A stretch of DNA of 64,000 nt, taken from positions 5,413,001 through 5,477,000 of the forward strand of contig NZ_CP084541.1 of NCBI RefSeq assembly GCF_020410765.1, in the 5' to 3' direction. This DNA comes from Streptomyces marincola (GTDB lineage: Bacteria > Actinomycetota > Actinomycetes > Streptomycetales > Streptomycetaceae). This document shows, one piece after another, positions 8,602-17,866 of the stretch. Position numbers and translations under genes: made by a program. The notes under the pieces were generated by a model, which was given only the letters and a program-made list of their open reading frames with translations, ran no database searches and was not told the DNA's origin. Within the stretch, counting starts at the first letter, position 1. Each line of letters starts with the position of its first letter.

Positions 8602-9960
8602 TCACAGGCGGGCCAGGGCGGCCTCCAGGATGTCGAGGCCCTCGTTCAGCAGCTCCTCGCCGATGACCAGGGGCGGCAGGAAGCGCAGGACGTTGCCGTA
8701 GGTGCCGGTCGTGAGCACGAGCAGGCCCTCGCGGTGGCAGGCGGCGGCCAGGGCCGCGGTGCTCTCGGGGTCGGGGTCCTTGGTGCCGGGCCTGACGAGT
8801 TCGACGGCGAGCATCGCGCCGCGCCCGCGCACGTCGCCGATGACCGGGTGCTTCTCGGCCATCGCGGCGAGCCGGGGCCGCATGATCTCCTCGATCCCGC
8901 GGGCGCGGGCGGGCAGGTCGAGTTCGCGCATCGTCTCGATGGCGCCCAGGGCCGCCGCGCACGCCACCGGGTTGCCGCCGTAGGTGCCGCCGAGCCCTCC
9001 GACGTGCGCGGCGTCCATGATCTCGGCCCGCCCGGTGACGGCGGCGAGCGGCAGCCCGCCCGCGATCCCCTTCGCGGTGGTGATGAGGTCGGGCACGATG
9101 CCCTCGTCCTCCGAGGCGAACCACTGGCCGGTGCGGCAGAAGCCCGACTGGATCTCGTCCGCGATGAGCACGATGCCGTGCTCGGCCGCGAACTCCGCGA
9201 CGCGCGGCAGGAAGCCGCGGGCCGGCACGATGAACCCGCCCTCGCCGAGGATGGGTTCGATGAGGATGGCCGCGGTGTTGTCCGCCCCGACCTGCTTGCC
9301 GATCTGGTCGATGACGGCCGCCGCCGCCTCCTCGGCGCAGCGCTCCGGGCCGGTGGGCCAGCGGTAGGGGTAGGCGAGCGGCATCCGGTAGATCTCCGGG
9401 GCGAACGGCCCGAAGCCGTGCTTGTACGGCATGTTCTTGGAGGTCAGGGCCATGGTGAGGTTGGTGCGGCCGTGGTACCCGTGGTCGAAGACGACGACCG
9501 CCTGCCGCTTGGTGTGGTAGCGCGCGATCTTGACGGCGTTCTCCACCGCCTCGGCACCCGAGTTGAGCAGCAGGGACTTCTTCGTGTGGTCGCCCGGGGT
9601 GAGCCGCGCGAGCTCCTCGCAGACCTCGACGTAGCCCTCGTAGGGGGTGACCATCGCGCACGTGTGGGTGAAACGGGCCAGCTGGGCCGAGGCCCGGCGG
9701 ACCACGGCCTCCGCGCTGTTGCCGACCCCGGTCACGGCGATGCCGGAACCGAAGTCGATGAAGCTGTTGCCGTCGACGTCCTCGACGACTCCGCCGCCGG
9801 CCCTGGCGGCGAAGACGGGCATCACCGTGCCGACACCGGCGGCCACCGCGGCCTGCTTGCGCGCCATCAGCTCCCGGGACCTCGGCCCCGGCACCTCGGT
9901 GACGAGCCGGCGCCGCTGGGGGAGGGAGGGGCCGCCGGACAGTTCGGTCAAGGCGCTCAT
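8602..9960 (-). CDS. gabT: 4-aminobutyrate aminotransferase
   Basis: A 452-aa class III PLP-dependent aminotransferase that moves the amino group of GABA to 2-oxoglutarate, giving succinate semialdehyde and glutamate. Features are NSGAEAVENAVKIAR (PLP phosphate-binding turn), DHGYHGRTN, the cofactor Asp in ADEIQSGFCRTGQW (about residue 266) and the Schiff-base Lys in LITTAKGIAGG (about residue 295). Length and motifs fit bacterial GabT. The ATG at 9960 follows GACGAGGAG. It probably works with the aldehyde dehydrogenases at 3991 and 19393. Confidence 0.88.
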   Translation of the reverse strand: MSALTELSGGPSLPQRRRLVTEVPGPRSRELMARKQAAVAAGVGTVMPVFAARAGGGVVEDVDGNSFIDFGSGIAVTGVGNSAEAVVRRASAQLARFTHTCAMVTPYEGYVEVCEELARLTPGDHTKKSLLLNSGAEAVENAVKIARYHTKRQAVVVFDHGYHGRTNLTMALTSKNMPYKHGFGPFAPEIYRMPLAYPYRWPTGPERCAEEAAAAVIDQIGKQVGADNTAAILIEPILGEGGFIVPARGFLPRVAEFAAEHGIVLIADEIQSGFCRTGQWFASEDEGIVPDLITTAKGIAGGLPLAAVTGRAEIMDAAHVGGLGGTYGGNPVACAAALGAIETMRELDLPARARGIEEIMRPRLAAMAEKHPVIGDVRGRGAMLAVELVRPGTKDPDPESTAALAAACHREGLLVLTTGTYGNVLRFLPPLVIGEELLNEGLDILEAALARL

Positions 9961-10116
9961 GCGTGCACTCCTCGTCGCGAAGGGGCTGGATTGCCTCACT
10001 CCCTCGCAGGCTAGGGCCGGGCCCGGCGCGCGGTCATGCGCCGCGGCGGAGTGTTCGCGAGCCGCTGTTGGCCGCGGCGGCGCACTGCCCCGGGCGGGTC
10101 CGGGGCGGCCGGGCGG

Positions 10117-10755
10117 TCAGGGGGCTCCGGCCGCGCGCCGGCGGCTGTGGTGGCGGGCGACGCGGGCCCGGTTGCCGCAGGACGGCTTGCACCACTCCTG
10201 GCGCGGGTGGTCCTTGACGAAGTAGCGCACGCAGCGCGGCCCCTGGCAGGCGCGGAGCAGAACGCGCTCCGGCCCTGCCAGGAACGCGATGGTGTCCCGG
10301 GCGAGCGCGGCGGCGAGCCGTTCCGCGTCGTCCCGGCCGCCGGTGGCGACCGTGTGCGACGCGGGTTGCGCCGCGTGGGGCGGCCAGTGCAGGGCGGGGG
10401 CGACCGGGACCCGGGCCGCCGCCGCGTTCAACCGGGCGACCGCGTCGGCCGCGGGCAGCAGCCGGTGGGCGTCGGCCGGGCTCGGCGGCCCCGGGCGCAC
10501 CGCGTGCGCGAACAGGGAGCGCACGGCCGCGCGCAGGCCGCGCACCGTCTCAAGGGCGCGGGGGTCGGCGGTGAACGCGGCGGTGTCGAGGTCCGCGCGC
10601 AGGGCGCCGGCGTGGGCGCGGACCCAGGCGGTCAGCCCCTCGGGCGCGAGCAGGTCGTCGGCGACGCCGCCGTGTCCGTCGTGCCGGACGGTGCCGGCGA
10701 GCGCGAGCGCGAGGCGGTGACCGGGGGCGGCCGGCCCCGGCGTGAGGTCGGGCAT
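10117..10755 (-). CDS. CGNR zinc-finger transcriptional regulator
   Basis: A 212-aa protein of the ABATE/CGNR family. The N-terminal part (LALALAGTVRHD...LRAAVRSLF) matches the stress-induced ABATE domain. The C-terminus carries the zinc-finger Cys residues in RACQGPRCVRYFVKDH and EWCKPSCGNRAR, including CGNR. Such proteins are presumed DNA-binding regulators. The gene is divergent from a pyridoxamine-oxidase-like gene, and the shared promoter contains a perfect inverted repeat (10774-10804). An in-frame ATG at 10764 is an alternative start. Confidence 0.8.
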   Translation of the reverse strand: MPDLTPGPAAPGHRLALALAGTVRHDGHGGVADDLLAPEGLTAWVRAHAGALRADLDTAAFTADPRALETVRGLRAAVRSLFAHAVRPGPPSPADAHRLLPAADAVARLNAAAARVPVAPALHWPPHAAQPASHTVATGGRDDAERLAAALARDTIAFLAGPERVLLRACQGPRCVRYFVKDHPRQEWCKPSCGNRARVARHHSRRRAAGAP

Positions 10756-10773
10756 GCCGCCCATCCTAACGGG

Positions 10774-10804
10774 GCTAATGCTAGCCTGCCGATTAACCAT
10801 TAGC
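10774..10804. promoter_or_regulatory. Inverted repeat in the CGNR/pyridoxamine-oxidase divergent promoter
   Basis: Perfect 7-bp arms GCTAATG (10774-10780) and CATTAGC (10798-10804), separated by 17 bp, in an unusually AT-rich pocket. Position and symmetry suggest an operator, plausibly for the adjacent CGNR protein (inference). Confidence 0.5.
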
Positions 10805-10833
10805 CTGGGCCTGTGGCCCGGAGAGGGGCGACC

Positions 10834-11499
10834 ATGGGTGACCTGCGCGACCTGCTGCGCGGCCTCGAAGTCTTCGCCGGGGACCTGCCGGACTTCGATC
10901 CCGCCGCGGCGCCGGACGACCCGGTGGAGCTGTTCACCGAGTGGCTGCTCGGAGCCGTGGCGGCCGGGGTGCGCGAGCCGCACGCGATGACCGTGTCCAC
11001 CGCCGACGCGGCGGGCAGCCCCTCCGCGCGGGTGCTGATCCTCAAGAACGCCGAGCCGGGACCCGGGGGCGGCTGGCAGTTCGCGGCCCACCGCGTCGGC
11101 CTCAAGGGGCGCGACCTCGATCAACGCCCGTACGCGGCCCTGACGTTCTACTGGCAGCCCCTGGCCCGCCAGGTCCGGGTGCGCGGCCCCGTCGAGCCCG
11201 CGGGCCCTGGGCCGAGCGCCGCCGACTTCCTGGCCCGTTCGCCCGGCGCGCGGGCCGAGGCGCTGCTCGGCCGGCAGAGCACCGTGCTGGCCGACCTCGC
11301 GACCCGGGACGAGGCCATCGCCAGGTCCCGCGCCCGCGTCGAGGAGCACCCCGACCTGGTGCCGCCCGAGTGGACGCTCTACACGGTGCGGGCCGAGGAG
11401 GCCGAGTTCTGGCAGGGCGACCGCGAGCGCAACCACACCCGCCTGCGCTACCGCCGCGCCGCGGGCGGTGCCTGGCGCCGGGAGCTGCTGTGGCCGTGA
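10834..11499 (+). CDS. Pyridoxamine 5'-phosphate oxidase family protein (PdxH-like)
   Basis: A 221-aa FMN-binding split-barrel protein. The order matches PdxH: HAMTVSTADAAGSPSARVLILK, the FMN-binding GRDLDQRPYAALTFYWQPLARQVRVRG, and the C-terminal dimerisation part WTLYTVRAEEAEFWQGDRERNHTRLRYRR. PdxH oxidises pyridoxine/pyridoxamine phosphate to PLP. The C-terminal half is kept, but several usual FMN contacts are replaced (FTN/YS near the first strands), so it may be a paralogue with another substrate. The ATG at 10834 follows GGAGAGGGG. It overlaps the next gene and is probably controlled by the divergent CGNR regulator. Confidence 0.75.
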   Translation: MGDLRDLLRGLEVFAGDLPDFDPAAAPDDPVELFTEWLLGAVAAGVREPHAMTVSTADAAGSPSARVLILKNAEPGPGGGWQFAAHRVGLKGRDLDQRPYAALTFYWQPLARQVRVRGPVEPAGPGPSAADFLARSPGARAEALLGRQSTVLADLATRDEAIARSRARVEEHPDLVPPEWTLYTVRAEEAEFWQGDRERNHTRLRYRRAAGGAWRRELLWP

Positions 11500-12212
11500 G
11501 CGGCGCGGAGCCCGCGGAGTCCAGGGACGAGGAGCTGCGCGCCGCGGTGCTCGCGGCCCCCGGGCGGCTGCGCGCGCTGCTGCCCGGCCTCACCGACGAG
11601 GCGGTGCGCGCCCCGAGCGCGCTGCCCGGCTGGAGCCGCGGCCACCTGCTGTCGCACATCGAGGGCGTCGCGCACGCCCTGGCCCGGCAGGCGGAACGCG
11701 CCCTGCGCGGCGAGACGGTGGACATGTACGACGGGGGGCGTCCGGCCAGGGACGCCGCCATCGAGGCGGGCGCGCGGCGCGGTGCCGACGCGCTGCGGCG
11801 GGCGCTGGCGGACGCGCTCGACCGGGCCGACGCGGCCTGGCGCGCGCCGGGTCCCGGGGACTGGGCGCGGCCGGTCCGCTACCGCGACGCCGACCTGCGG
11901 GCCGCGCGCGCGGCCTGGTGGCGGGAGGCGGAGATCCACACGGCGGACGCGCTGCTCGGCCCAGGACCCGCCGACTGGTCGCGGGAGTTCTGCCGCCACA
12001 CGCTGGACTTCCTCGCCCCGCGCGCGCCGGCGGGCACCCGGCTGACGCTCGCCGCGACGGACGGCGGGGAACGCGTCACCCACGGCACGGGCCGCCCGTT
12101 GACCGTGCGCGGCCGGCTGACCGATCTGACCGCCTGGTACGCGGGCAGGACCCCGCCCACCGCGCCGGCCGCAGACTCGGGCCCGCTGCCGCCGCTCGGC
12201 CCCTGGCCCTGA
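11490..12212 (+). CDS. Mycothiol-dependent maleylpyruvate isomerase family protein
   Basis: A 240-aa DinB-superfamily protein. The N-terminal four-helix bundle has the family hallmark GWSRGHLLSHIEG (about residue 48), and WWREAEIHTADALLG (about residue 145) supplies the next metal-site region. The C-terminal part is the small MDMPI_C/SCP-like domain. Homologues use mycothiol as cofactor for isomerisation or conjugation. It overlaps the preceding PdxH-like gene, so the two form an operon. The alternative GTG at 11496 makes a GTGA overlap with the upstream stop. The substrate is not known. Confidence 0.75.
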   Translation: MAVSGAEPAESRDEELRAAVLAAPGRLRALLPGLTDEAVRAPSALPGWSRGHLLSHIEGVAHALARQAERALRGETVDMYDGGRPARDAAIEAGARRGADALRRALADALDRADAAWRAPGPGDWARPVRYRDADLRAARAAWWREAEIHTADALLGPGPADWSREFCRHTLDFLAPRAPAGTRLTLAATDGGERVTHGTGRPLTVRGRLTDLTAWYAGRTPPTAPAADSGPLPPLGPWP

Positions 12213-12240
12213 CCCGCGCTCCCGGCCGGCCGCGCCCCGG

Positions 12241-13587
12241 TCAGGAGTCGAGCCGGAACCGCCGGGCCGGTGCCGGGCAGATCCGGTGGCCCTCGCTGTC
12301 GAACACGTACAGCTGGTCCAGGTCGAGGAGCAGCGGAACGCGCTCCCCGATCCGCGGCTGCACCTCCGTCCCGGCCCGCACCACGAGGGCGCCGCCGGCC
12401 CGGCCCGAGGCCGTGGGCGGCGGCGGCTGCTCCGGGGCGGGCACCGGCCCTGCCGGGCCTTCGCCCCGGTCCTGCCGGGCCAGCATGCGGCGCAGCCGGC
12501 TGGGTCCCTCGGCCCGCCCGGCCCTGGCGGCGCGCCTGGTGCGCGGCCCCGACGCGGGCCGCGGCGCCTCAAGGCCGTCCACGTCGGCGGGCCGCGCGCC
12601 GGTGGTCACGTGCACCAGGGACTCGTGCCCCTGGTACTCCACGTGCTGCACCACGCCGTTCAGCAGCGCCTCGGTGGGCCGCATCTCCTCGGGGGGCGCG
12701 ATCCGCGCGGCCTCCGAGCGCAGCCCCACGGTGATCTCGCGGCCCATCTGCACGCGCAGCATCTGGTGGTCGGGGCTGAGCGGGTGCGGCAACTGCATGC
12801 GCTGCGTGCCGAAGTCGATGCTCATCCGCGAGTCGAGCGGCGCGTGCACGGTGGCGCGCAGCAGGTTGATCCGCGGCGTGCCGACGAACGCCGCCACGAA
12901 CACGTTCTCCGGCAGCCGGTACACCTCGCGCGCCGAGCCGATCTGCTGGATGACGCCGTCCCGCATCACCACCACCCGGTCGCCGAGCGACATCGCCTCC
13001 GCCTGGTCGTGGGTCACGTACACCGTCGTCACCCCCAAGTGCCTGGTAAGGGTGGCGATTTCGGCGCGCAGCCGGTTGCGCAGCTTGGCGTCGAGGTTGG
13101 AGAGCGGCTCGTCGAGCAGGAACGCCGACGGCCGGCGGACGATCGCGCGTCCCATCGCGACGCGCTGCTGTTCACCGCCGGAGAGCTGACCCGGGTAGCG
13201 GTCCAGCAGCTCCTCGATGCCGAGCAGCCGCGCCGCGTCCGTGATCCGCGCACCGCCGTCCTCGTGCGGGGACTCGATGCGCAGCGGGAAGCCGATGTTC
13301 TGACGGCTCGTCATGTTCGGGTACAGCGCGTAGTGCTGGAACACCATGGCGAGCCGCCGCGCGCCGGGCGGCAGGTGGCTCGCCTCCTCGCCGTCGAGGA
13401 ACAGCTCGCCCGACGTGATCGGTTCGAGGCCCGCGATCATGCGCAGTACCGTGGACTTGCCGCAGCCGGACGGGCCGAGCAGCACGACGAACTCCCCCGG
13501 GGCGATGTCGAGGGACATCCGGTCGACGGCGACGACGTCGCGCGAGTAGACCTTGGAGACGTCCCGCAGGGAAATGGCGCGTGTCAT
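12241..13587 (-). CDS. MsiK/UgpC-like carbohydrate ABC transporter ATPase (orphan)
   Basis: A 448-aa sugar-import ATPase. Walker A (GPSGCGKST), Q-loop (MVFQHYALYPNM), signature (LSGGEQQR), Walker B (AFLLDEPLSNLDAKLR) and switch His (VTHDQAEA) are intact. A C-terminal TOBE/MalK-like regulatory region follows (TPRINLLRATV). Relatives are usually about 370-380 aa. The extra length is an Arg/Pro-rich insert around residues 335-400 (RTRRAARAGRAEG, PAPEQPPPPT). No permease or binding protein is next to it, so it may serve several transporters as MsiK does, possibly the ATPase-less system at 25209-28941. That link is an inference. Confidence 0.8.
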   Translation of the reverse strand: MTRAISLRDVSKVYSRDVVAVDRMSLDIAPGEFVVLLGPSGCGKSTVLRMIAGLEPITSGELFLDGEEASHLPPGARRLAMVFQHYALYPNMTSRQNIGFPLRIESPHEDGGARITDAARLLGIEELLDRYPGQLSGGEQQRVAMGRAIVRRPSAFLLDEPLSNLDAKLRNRLRAEIATLTRHLGVTTVYVTHDQAEAMSLGDRVVVMRDGVIQQIGSAREVYRLPENVFVAAFVGTPRINLLRATVHAPLDSRMSIDFGTQRMQLPHPLSPDHQMLRVQMGREITVGLRSEAARIAPPEEMRPTEALLNGVVQHVEYQGHESLVHVTTGARPADVDGLEAPRPASGPRTRRAARAGRAEGPSRLRRMLARQDRGEGPAGPVPAPEQPPPPTASGRAGGALVVRAGTEVQPRIGERVPLLLDLDQLYVFDSEGHRICPAPARRFRLDS

Positions 13588-13770
13588 GACGAGTGTCCGT
13601 CCGGAAATCCTCATTGATCCAGCGGTGGAGCCGCAACGTAGCGCACCCCATGTCCCAGGGGAACGGGTCCGCACAGGTTGGCCCGGCGCATATTCGGCGA
13701 TCCGTGCTGCACTAGATTTGAAGGCCGACGCACGGTCGGCCGATCGCCTGATCAGGGGGCTTGGCAGCGA

Positions 13771-16134
13771 ATGAACAGCAAGGGCGCGCGCGACGCGCGG
13801 GAGACCGGCGCCCGGGTCGTGCCGCCGGCCGGGGGCGTGCCGCCGGTGCCCCGGCAGCCGCCGCAGGCCGAGGGGCCGCCGCTGATCCGCTGGCTGCACA
13901 CGCCGCGGCCCCCGGCCGGGCCCGGCGTCTGGCGGCACGGCCACGAGCCGAAGCCGCCGCACGACCCCGACCGCCTCGGCGACCGCGAGCTGCACGGCAC
14001 GGCGCTGCTCGCGGCGCTGACCGGGTGGCTGGTCTGGTCCCTGTACACCAACGGCTACATCAACGCCGTGACCTGGCCGCTCGACTGGCTCGGCCTCGAC
14101 TCCTGGGGCACGGGCACCGCGGGCATCAGCGTCATCTACGCGTACGAGCTGCTGCTGGCCTGCCTGCTGGTGTACGCCTTCGGCCGCGTCGGCAACGCGC
14201 CCGCGCTGTGGCGCCGTTGGCGGCCCGCGTTCCTGCGCCTGGTGTGCGGCAGGACCAACGTCGAGCCGCTGCCCCGCCGCACCGCGCTGCGGGCCGCGGC
14301 CGCCCTCGTCGCCGGCTGGGGGGTCTGGCGGCTGTGCTTCCGCGGCGTGTGGGAATTCTGGCTCGAACCGCTCTACGCCCTGGTGCCCGACTCCTGGTGG
14401 CGCGAGGGCGACACGGGCGCCTACATCGCCGCGTACAACCTCTACTACGTGCTGTGGACGGCGCTGCTGGTCGCCGTGTTCGCCGCGCTCGGCGACTGGC
14501 GCGCCGTCTGGCGCCGCTACCGCCCGGCCCTCGCGCGGCGCGGCGGCGCGGCCACGGCGGAGGAACGCGCCCAGCTCGCGCGGCTGAGCGACTTCACCGA
14601 ACTGCGCGACGCCGGGGCCCACGACGCCGCGGAACGGCTGGCCGCCGACGCGCGCACCGGCCGGATGGGCGACCTGGACTACGCGCGCATCCTCCACGCC
14701 TGGAGCGCGGTGCGGGCCAGGCCGACCGCGCTGCCCGCGTTCCGGGACGAGGCGCGCGCGCACGGCGCGGCGGCGTTCGTCCACCCGTCGGGGGACCGCG
14801 ACCTGCCGGTCCGCGCGGCCCGGCACGACCTGCTGACCCGCCAGGTCCGCATCGGCCTGGCCGTCGACGAGGACCGCAACCCCTACGCGTACCGCGGCGA
14901 GCACGTGGCGCTGGACCCCGCGGTGCTCGGCACGTCCCTGCTCGCCGTCGGGCCGCCGGGCTCGGGCAAGACCGGCCGCGTCGTGCGCCCGGTCACCGAG
15001 GCGATGTGCCTGCACGCCCTCACCGGGCAGGCCGCCGTCGTCGCCGTGGGCACGGCGAGCGCCGCCCTCGGCCCCGACCGCGCCTTCGACATCGTCGTGC
15101 GCGTCGGCGACCCGGCCGGAACGCACCGGCTCGACCTGTACGGCGGCGCGACCGACACCGACGAGGCGTCGGGGCTGGTCGCCGAGGCGCTGGTCGGCGG
15201 GACGCGCGTGGACCCGAGGGAGGCGGCGGCCGTCCTCGTCCAGCTCATCGGCCCCTACCACGCCGCCTACGGCCGGCTGCCCGGCGTGCCCGAGCTGCGG
15301 GCCATGCTGGACGGCGCGCCCGCCCTGCTCGCCACGCTGCGCGAGGACCTCGCGCTGGCGGGCGCGCCGGAGCAGCAGCGCGAACTCGACGCCCGCGCAC
15401 GGCAGTCCGAGCGGCCCGACGATCTCGGGCCGCACCTGGCCGACCGGCTCGCGCTGCTCGACCGGGCCGGGTTCTCGCTCGGCGACCGGGAGGGCACCAC
15501 CCGCCCGTTCTCGCTCGGCGCGCTGGTGCACCCGCTGCGGGTGCGGATCGACCTGCCGGGAACCGGCCACGCCGAAGCAGGGCGCATCATCACGCGGCTG
15601 CTGCTCGCGCAGTTCGCCGCGGCCGTCACCGCGCGGCCCGACCGTTCGCTGTTCGCCTGCCTGGTCCTGGACGACGCGACGGCGGCCATCACGCAGGGCA
15701 CCGTGCGCGGCCTGACCCACCTGCGGCAGGCGAACGCCGGGGCCGTGCTCGCCCTGCGCACGCTCGACGACGTCCCCGCGGGGCTGCGGGCCGGGCTGCT
15801 GGGCGCCGTCGGCTGCCGGATGGCGTTCTCCGGGATCACCACGTGGGACGCCGAGCACTTCGCGCGCGCCTGGGGCACCGAGTGGACGGAGGACCAGGAC
15901 GTCACCCGCACCCAGGACCGCAGCGGCGGCTCGGTGCGGCGCATGGTGCGCGGGGTGCGGAAGCTGTTCACCGGGCGCGACGCCACCACCGAGTCCGTGA
16001 CGGTGCGCCGGGTGGAGCGGGAGCGCTGGTCGGCATCGGAACTCGCCCACCGCGTCCCGCCGCGGCACGCGGTGCTCTCCCTCACCACGGTCGCCGGGGA
16101 GCCGGGGCCGCCGGTACTGGTGCACCTCGGCTGA
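13771..16134 (+). CDS. Large membrane-anchored ATP/GTP-binding protein
   Basis: A 787-aa protein with four predicted membrane segments in its first third (LHGTALLAALTGWLVW, SVIYAYELLLACLLVYAF, ALRAAAALVAGWGVW, YYVLWTALLVAVFAAL). A cytoplasmic NTPase part follows, with Walker A GPPGSGKT near residue 395 and a Walker B-like ACLVLDDAT near 628. The layout recalls TraG/VirD4 or FtsK-type pumps, but no conjugation genes are nearby. The ATG at 13771 follows AGGGGGC. It lies directly upstream of the PucR-type regulator on the same strand. Its role is unknown. Confidence 0.6.
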   Translation: MNSKGARDARETGARVVPPAGGVPPVPRQPPQAEGPPLIRWLHTPRPPAGPGVWRHGHEPKPPHDPDRLGDRELHGTALLAALTGWLVWSLYTNGYINAVTWPLDWLGLDSWGTGTAGISVIYAYELLLACLLVYAFGRVGNAPALWRRWRPAFLRLVCGRTNVEPLPRRTALRAAAALVAGWGVWRLCFRGVWEFWLEPLYALVPDSWWREGDTGAYIAAYNLYYVLWTALLVAVFAALGDWRAVWRRYRPALARRGGAATAEERAQLARLSDFTELRDAGAHDAAERLAADARTGRMGDLDYARILHAWSAVRARPTALPAFRDEARAHGAAAFVHPSGDRDLPVRAARHDLLTRQVRIGLAVDEDRNPYAYRGEHVALDPAVLGTSLLAVGPPGSGKTGRVVRPVTEAMCLHALTGQAAVVAVGTASAALGPDRAFDIVVRVGDPAGTHRLDLYGGATDTDEASGLVAEALVGGTRVDPREAAAVLVQLIGPYHAAYGRLPGVPELRAMLDGAPALLATLREDLALAGAPEQQRELDARARQSERPDDLGPHLADRLALLDRAGFSLGDREGTTRPFSLGALVHPLRVRIDLPGTGHAEAGRIITRLLLAQFAAAVTARPDRSLFACLVLDDATAAITQGTVRGLTHLRQANAGAVLALRTLDDVPAGLRAGLLGAVGCRMAFSGITTWDAEHFARAWGTEWTEDQDVTRTQDRSGGSVRRMVRGVRKLFTGRDATTESVTVRRVERERWSASELAHRVPPRHAVLSLTTVAGEPGPPVLVHLG

Positions 16135-16253
16135 TGCGGTACGGGAGCGCCGCGGCCGATACCGGCCGCACATGCCACGGGCACCGCCCAGGTCCCCGGG
16201 GGCGCCGCTGTACCGTGAAGTCACGTGTCGAGTCGGCCACTCCAAGGTGATCC

Positions 16254-17807
16254 ATGCATCCGACGCTTGCCTCCCTGACCCAGCACACCGGACTCAAGCT
16301 CGGCGTGCTCGCGGGCGAGGACCGGCTGGACGCCGAGGTCCGGTGGGCCCACGCCAGCGAGCTGACCGACCCGACCCCCTGGCTCGACGGCGGTGAACTC
16401 CTGCTCACCACGGGTCTCAAACTGCCGGTCGACGACCGGGAGCTGATGCGCCGTTACGTGACGCGGCTGTGCGGCGCGGGTGTCGTGGGCCTCGGCTTCG
16501 GGGTGGGCGTGAACCATCCGCGCGTGCCGCCCGCCCTGCTCGCGGCCGTCCGGGAGACCGGGCTCCCGCTGCTCGAAGTGCCGCGCTCCACACCGTTCAT
16601 CGCGATCGGCAAGGCGGTCTCGGCCGCGATCGCCGCCGAGGCCTACCGGAGTGTCACGGCAGGGTTCGCCGCGCAGCGCGAGCTGACCAGGGCCGCGCTG
16701 TCCGACGGCGGCAGGCAGGCGCTGCTGGAACGGCTCGCCTGCCAGGTCGGCGGCTGGGCCGCGCTGTACGACCTCTCGGGGACGCCGACCGCCGTCGCGC
16801 CCGGCTGGGCCGCGCGCCGCGCCGCGCGGCTCACCACCGAGGTGCGCAGGCTCGGCGCCCGCCCGGCGCCCGCGAGCACCGTGTGCCCCAGCGCGCCGGC
16901 CGACCGGGTCGAGCTCCAGACCGTCGGCACCGGGCAGGTGCCCCGCGCGGTGCTCGCCATCGGCACGGCCGAGCCGCTCGGCGCGGCGGAACGGTACGCG
17001 CTCCAGTCGGCGGTCGCCGTGCTCACGCTGCTCACCGAACGCTCCCGCGCCTACCTGGCGGCCGAGGCCCGGCTGTCGAGCGCGGTGCTGCGCATGCTGA
17101 TCAGCGGCGAGCCCGATCACGCGCGCGCGGTCGCGGGCCAGTTGTACGGAACGCTCCTCGACGCGCCGCTGCGGGTGCTGGTCGCCGGGGCCGGCGCGCA
17201 GCCGCAGGCCCTTGAGGAACTGGGCGCCGTGGTCGAGTCGGCCGCCGCCCGCGCCGGCGAGTCGGTGCTCGCCGCGGCCGACGGCGACGACCTGGTCGTG
17301 CTCGCGGCGGACGGGGGCGCGGCCCTGACCGCGTGCGTGGAGTACGCGGCCGGGCAGGAGCCGCGCGCGGGTCTCGCCGTGGGGCTGTCCGCGCCGACCG
17401 GGCCTGCCACGGCCGACACCGCCTACCAGCATGCGCGCGAGGCGCTGCTCGTGGCGCGCCGGCGCGGCCGGCCGCTGGTCGAGCACGACGACGTGGCGAA
17501 CGGGTCGGTGCTGCCGCTGCTCGCCGACGACGCGGTGCGGGCGTTCGCCGACGGCATGCTGCGGGCCCTGCGCGCCCACGACGAGCGCGGCCGGGGGAAC
17601 CTGGTGGCCTCGCTGCGCGCGTGGCTGGCGCGGCACGGCCAGTGGGACGCGGCGGCGGCCGACCTCGGCGTGCACCGCCACACGCTGCGGTACCGGATGC
17701 GGCGGGTGGAGGAGATCCTGGACCGCTCGCTCGACGACCCGGACGTCCGGATGGAGCTGTGGCTCGCGCTGAAGGCCACGGAACGCTCGCCGCTCGGCTC
17801 CTCCTGA
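16254..17807 (+). CDS. PucR-family transcriptional regulator
   Basis: A 517-aa regulator with the standard PucR layout: an N-terminal PucR sensory domain (HASELTDPTPWLDGGELLLT through LLEVPRSTPFIAIGKAV, residues about 25-125), a middle GGDEF-like domain, and a C-terminal HTH_30 near residues 455-512 (AADLGVHRHTLRYRMRRVEE). Family members sense nitrogen compounds such as purines, GABA or polyamines. With gabT and two aldehyde dehydrogenases nearby, control of GABA/polyamine catabolism is the likeliest role (inference). The ATG follows CAAGGTGATCC. Confidence 0.85.
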   Translation: MHPTLASLTQHTGLKLGVLAGEDRLDAEVRWAHASELTDPTPWLDGGELLLTTGLKLPVDDRELMRRYVTRLCGAGVVGLGFGVGVNHPRVPPALLAAVRETGLPLLEVPRSTPFIAIGKAVSAAIAAEAYRSVTAGFAAQRELTRAALSDGGRQALLERLACQVGGWAALYDLSGTPTAVAPGWAARRAARLTTEVRRLGARPAPASTVCPSAPADRVELQTVGTGQVPRAVLAIGTAEPLGAAERYALQSAVAVLTLLTERSRAYLAAEARLSSAVLRMLISGEPDHARAVAGQLYGTLLDAPLRVLVAGAGAQPQALEELGAVVESAAARAGESVLAAADGDDLVVLAADGGAALTACVEYAAGQEPRAGLAVGLSAPTGPATADTAYQHAREALLVARRRGRPLVEHDDVANGSVLPLLADDAVRAFADGMLRALRAHDERGRGNLVASLRAWLARHGQWDAAAADLGVHRHTLRYRMRRVEEILDRSLDDPDVRMELWLALKATERSPLGSS

Positions 17808-17823
17808 CGCCCGGGCCGCCCGG

Positions 17824-17848
17824 GTGCCCCGCGGCTCACGCGGGGCAC
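17824..17848 (+). terminator. Hairpin between convergent pucR-type and carboxypeptidase genes
   Basis: Perfect 10-bp arms GTGCCCCGCG (17824-17833) and CGCGGGGCAC (17839-17848) with a 5-nt loop. It lies between two convergent stop codons and can act in both directions. Confidence 0.65.
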
Positions 17849-17866
17849 GGGTGCGGGTCGGGCGGT

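Noticed and set aside
12241..16245. A 1334-codon open frame on the minus strand
   Set aside because: Only its C-terminal 448 codons encode a recognisable protein (the ABC ATPase). The rest is antisense to the membrane NTPase and is Arg/Pro/Gly noise typical of 73% GC DNA.
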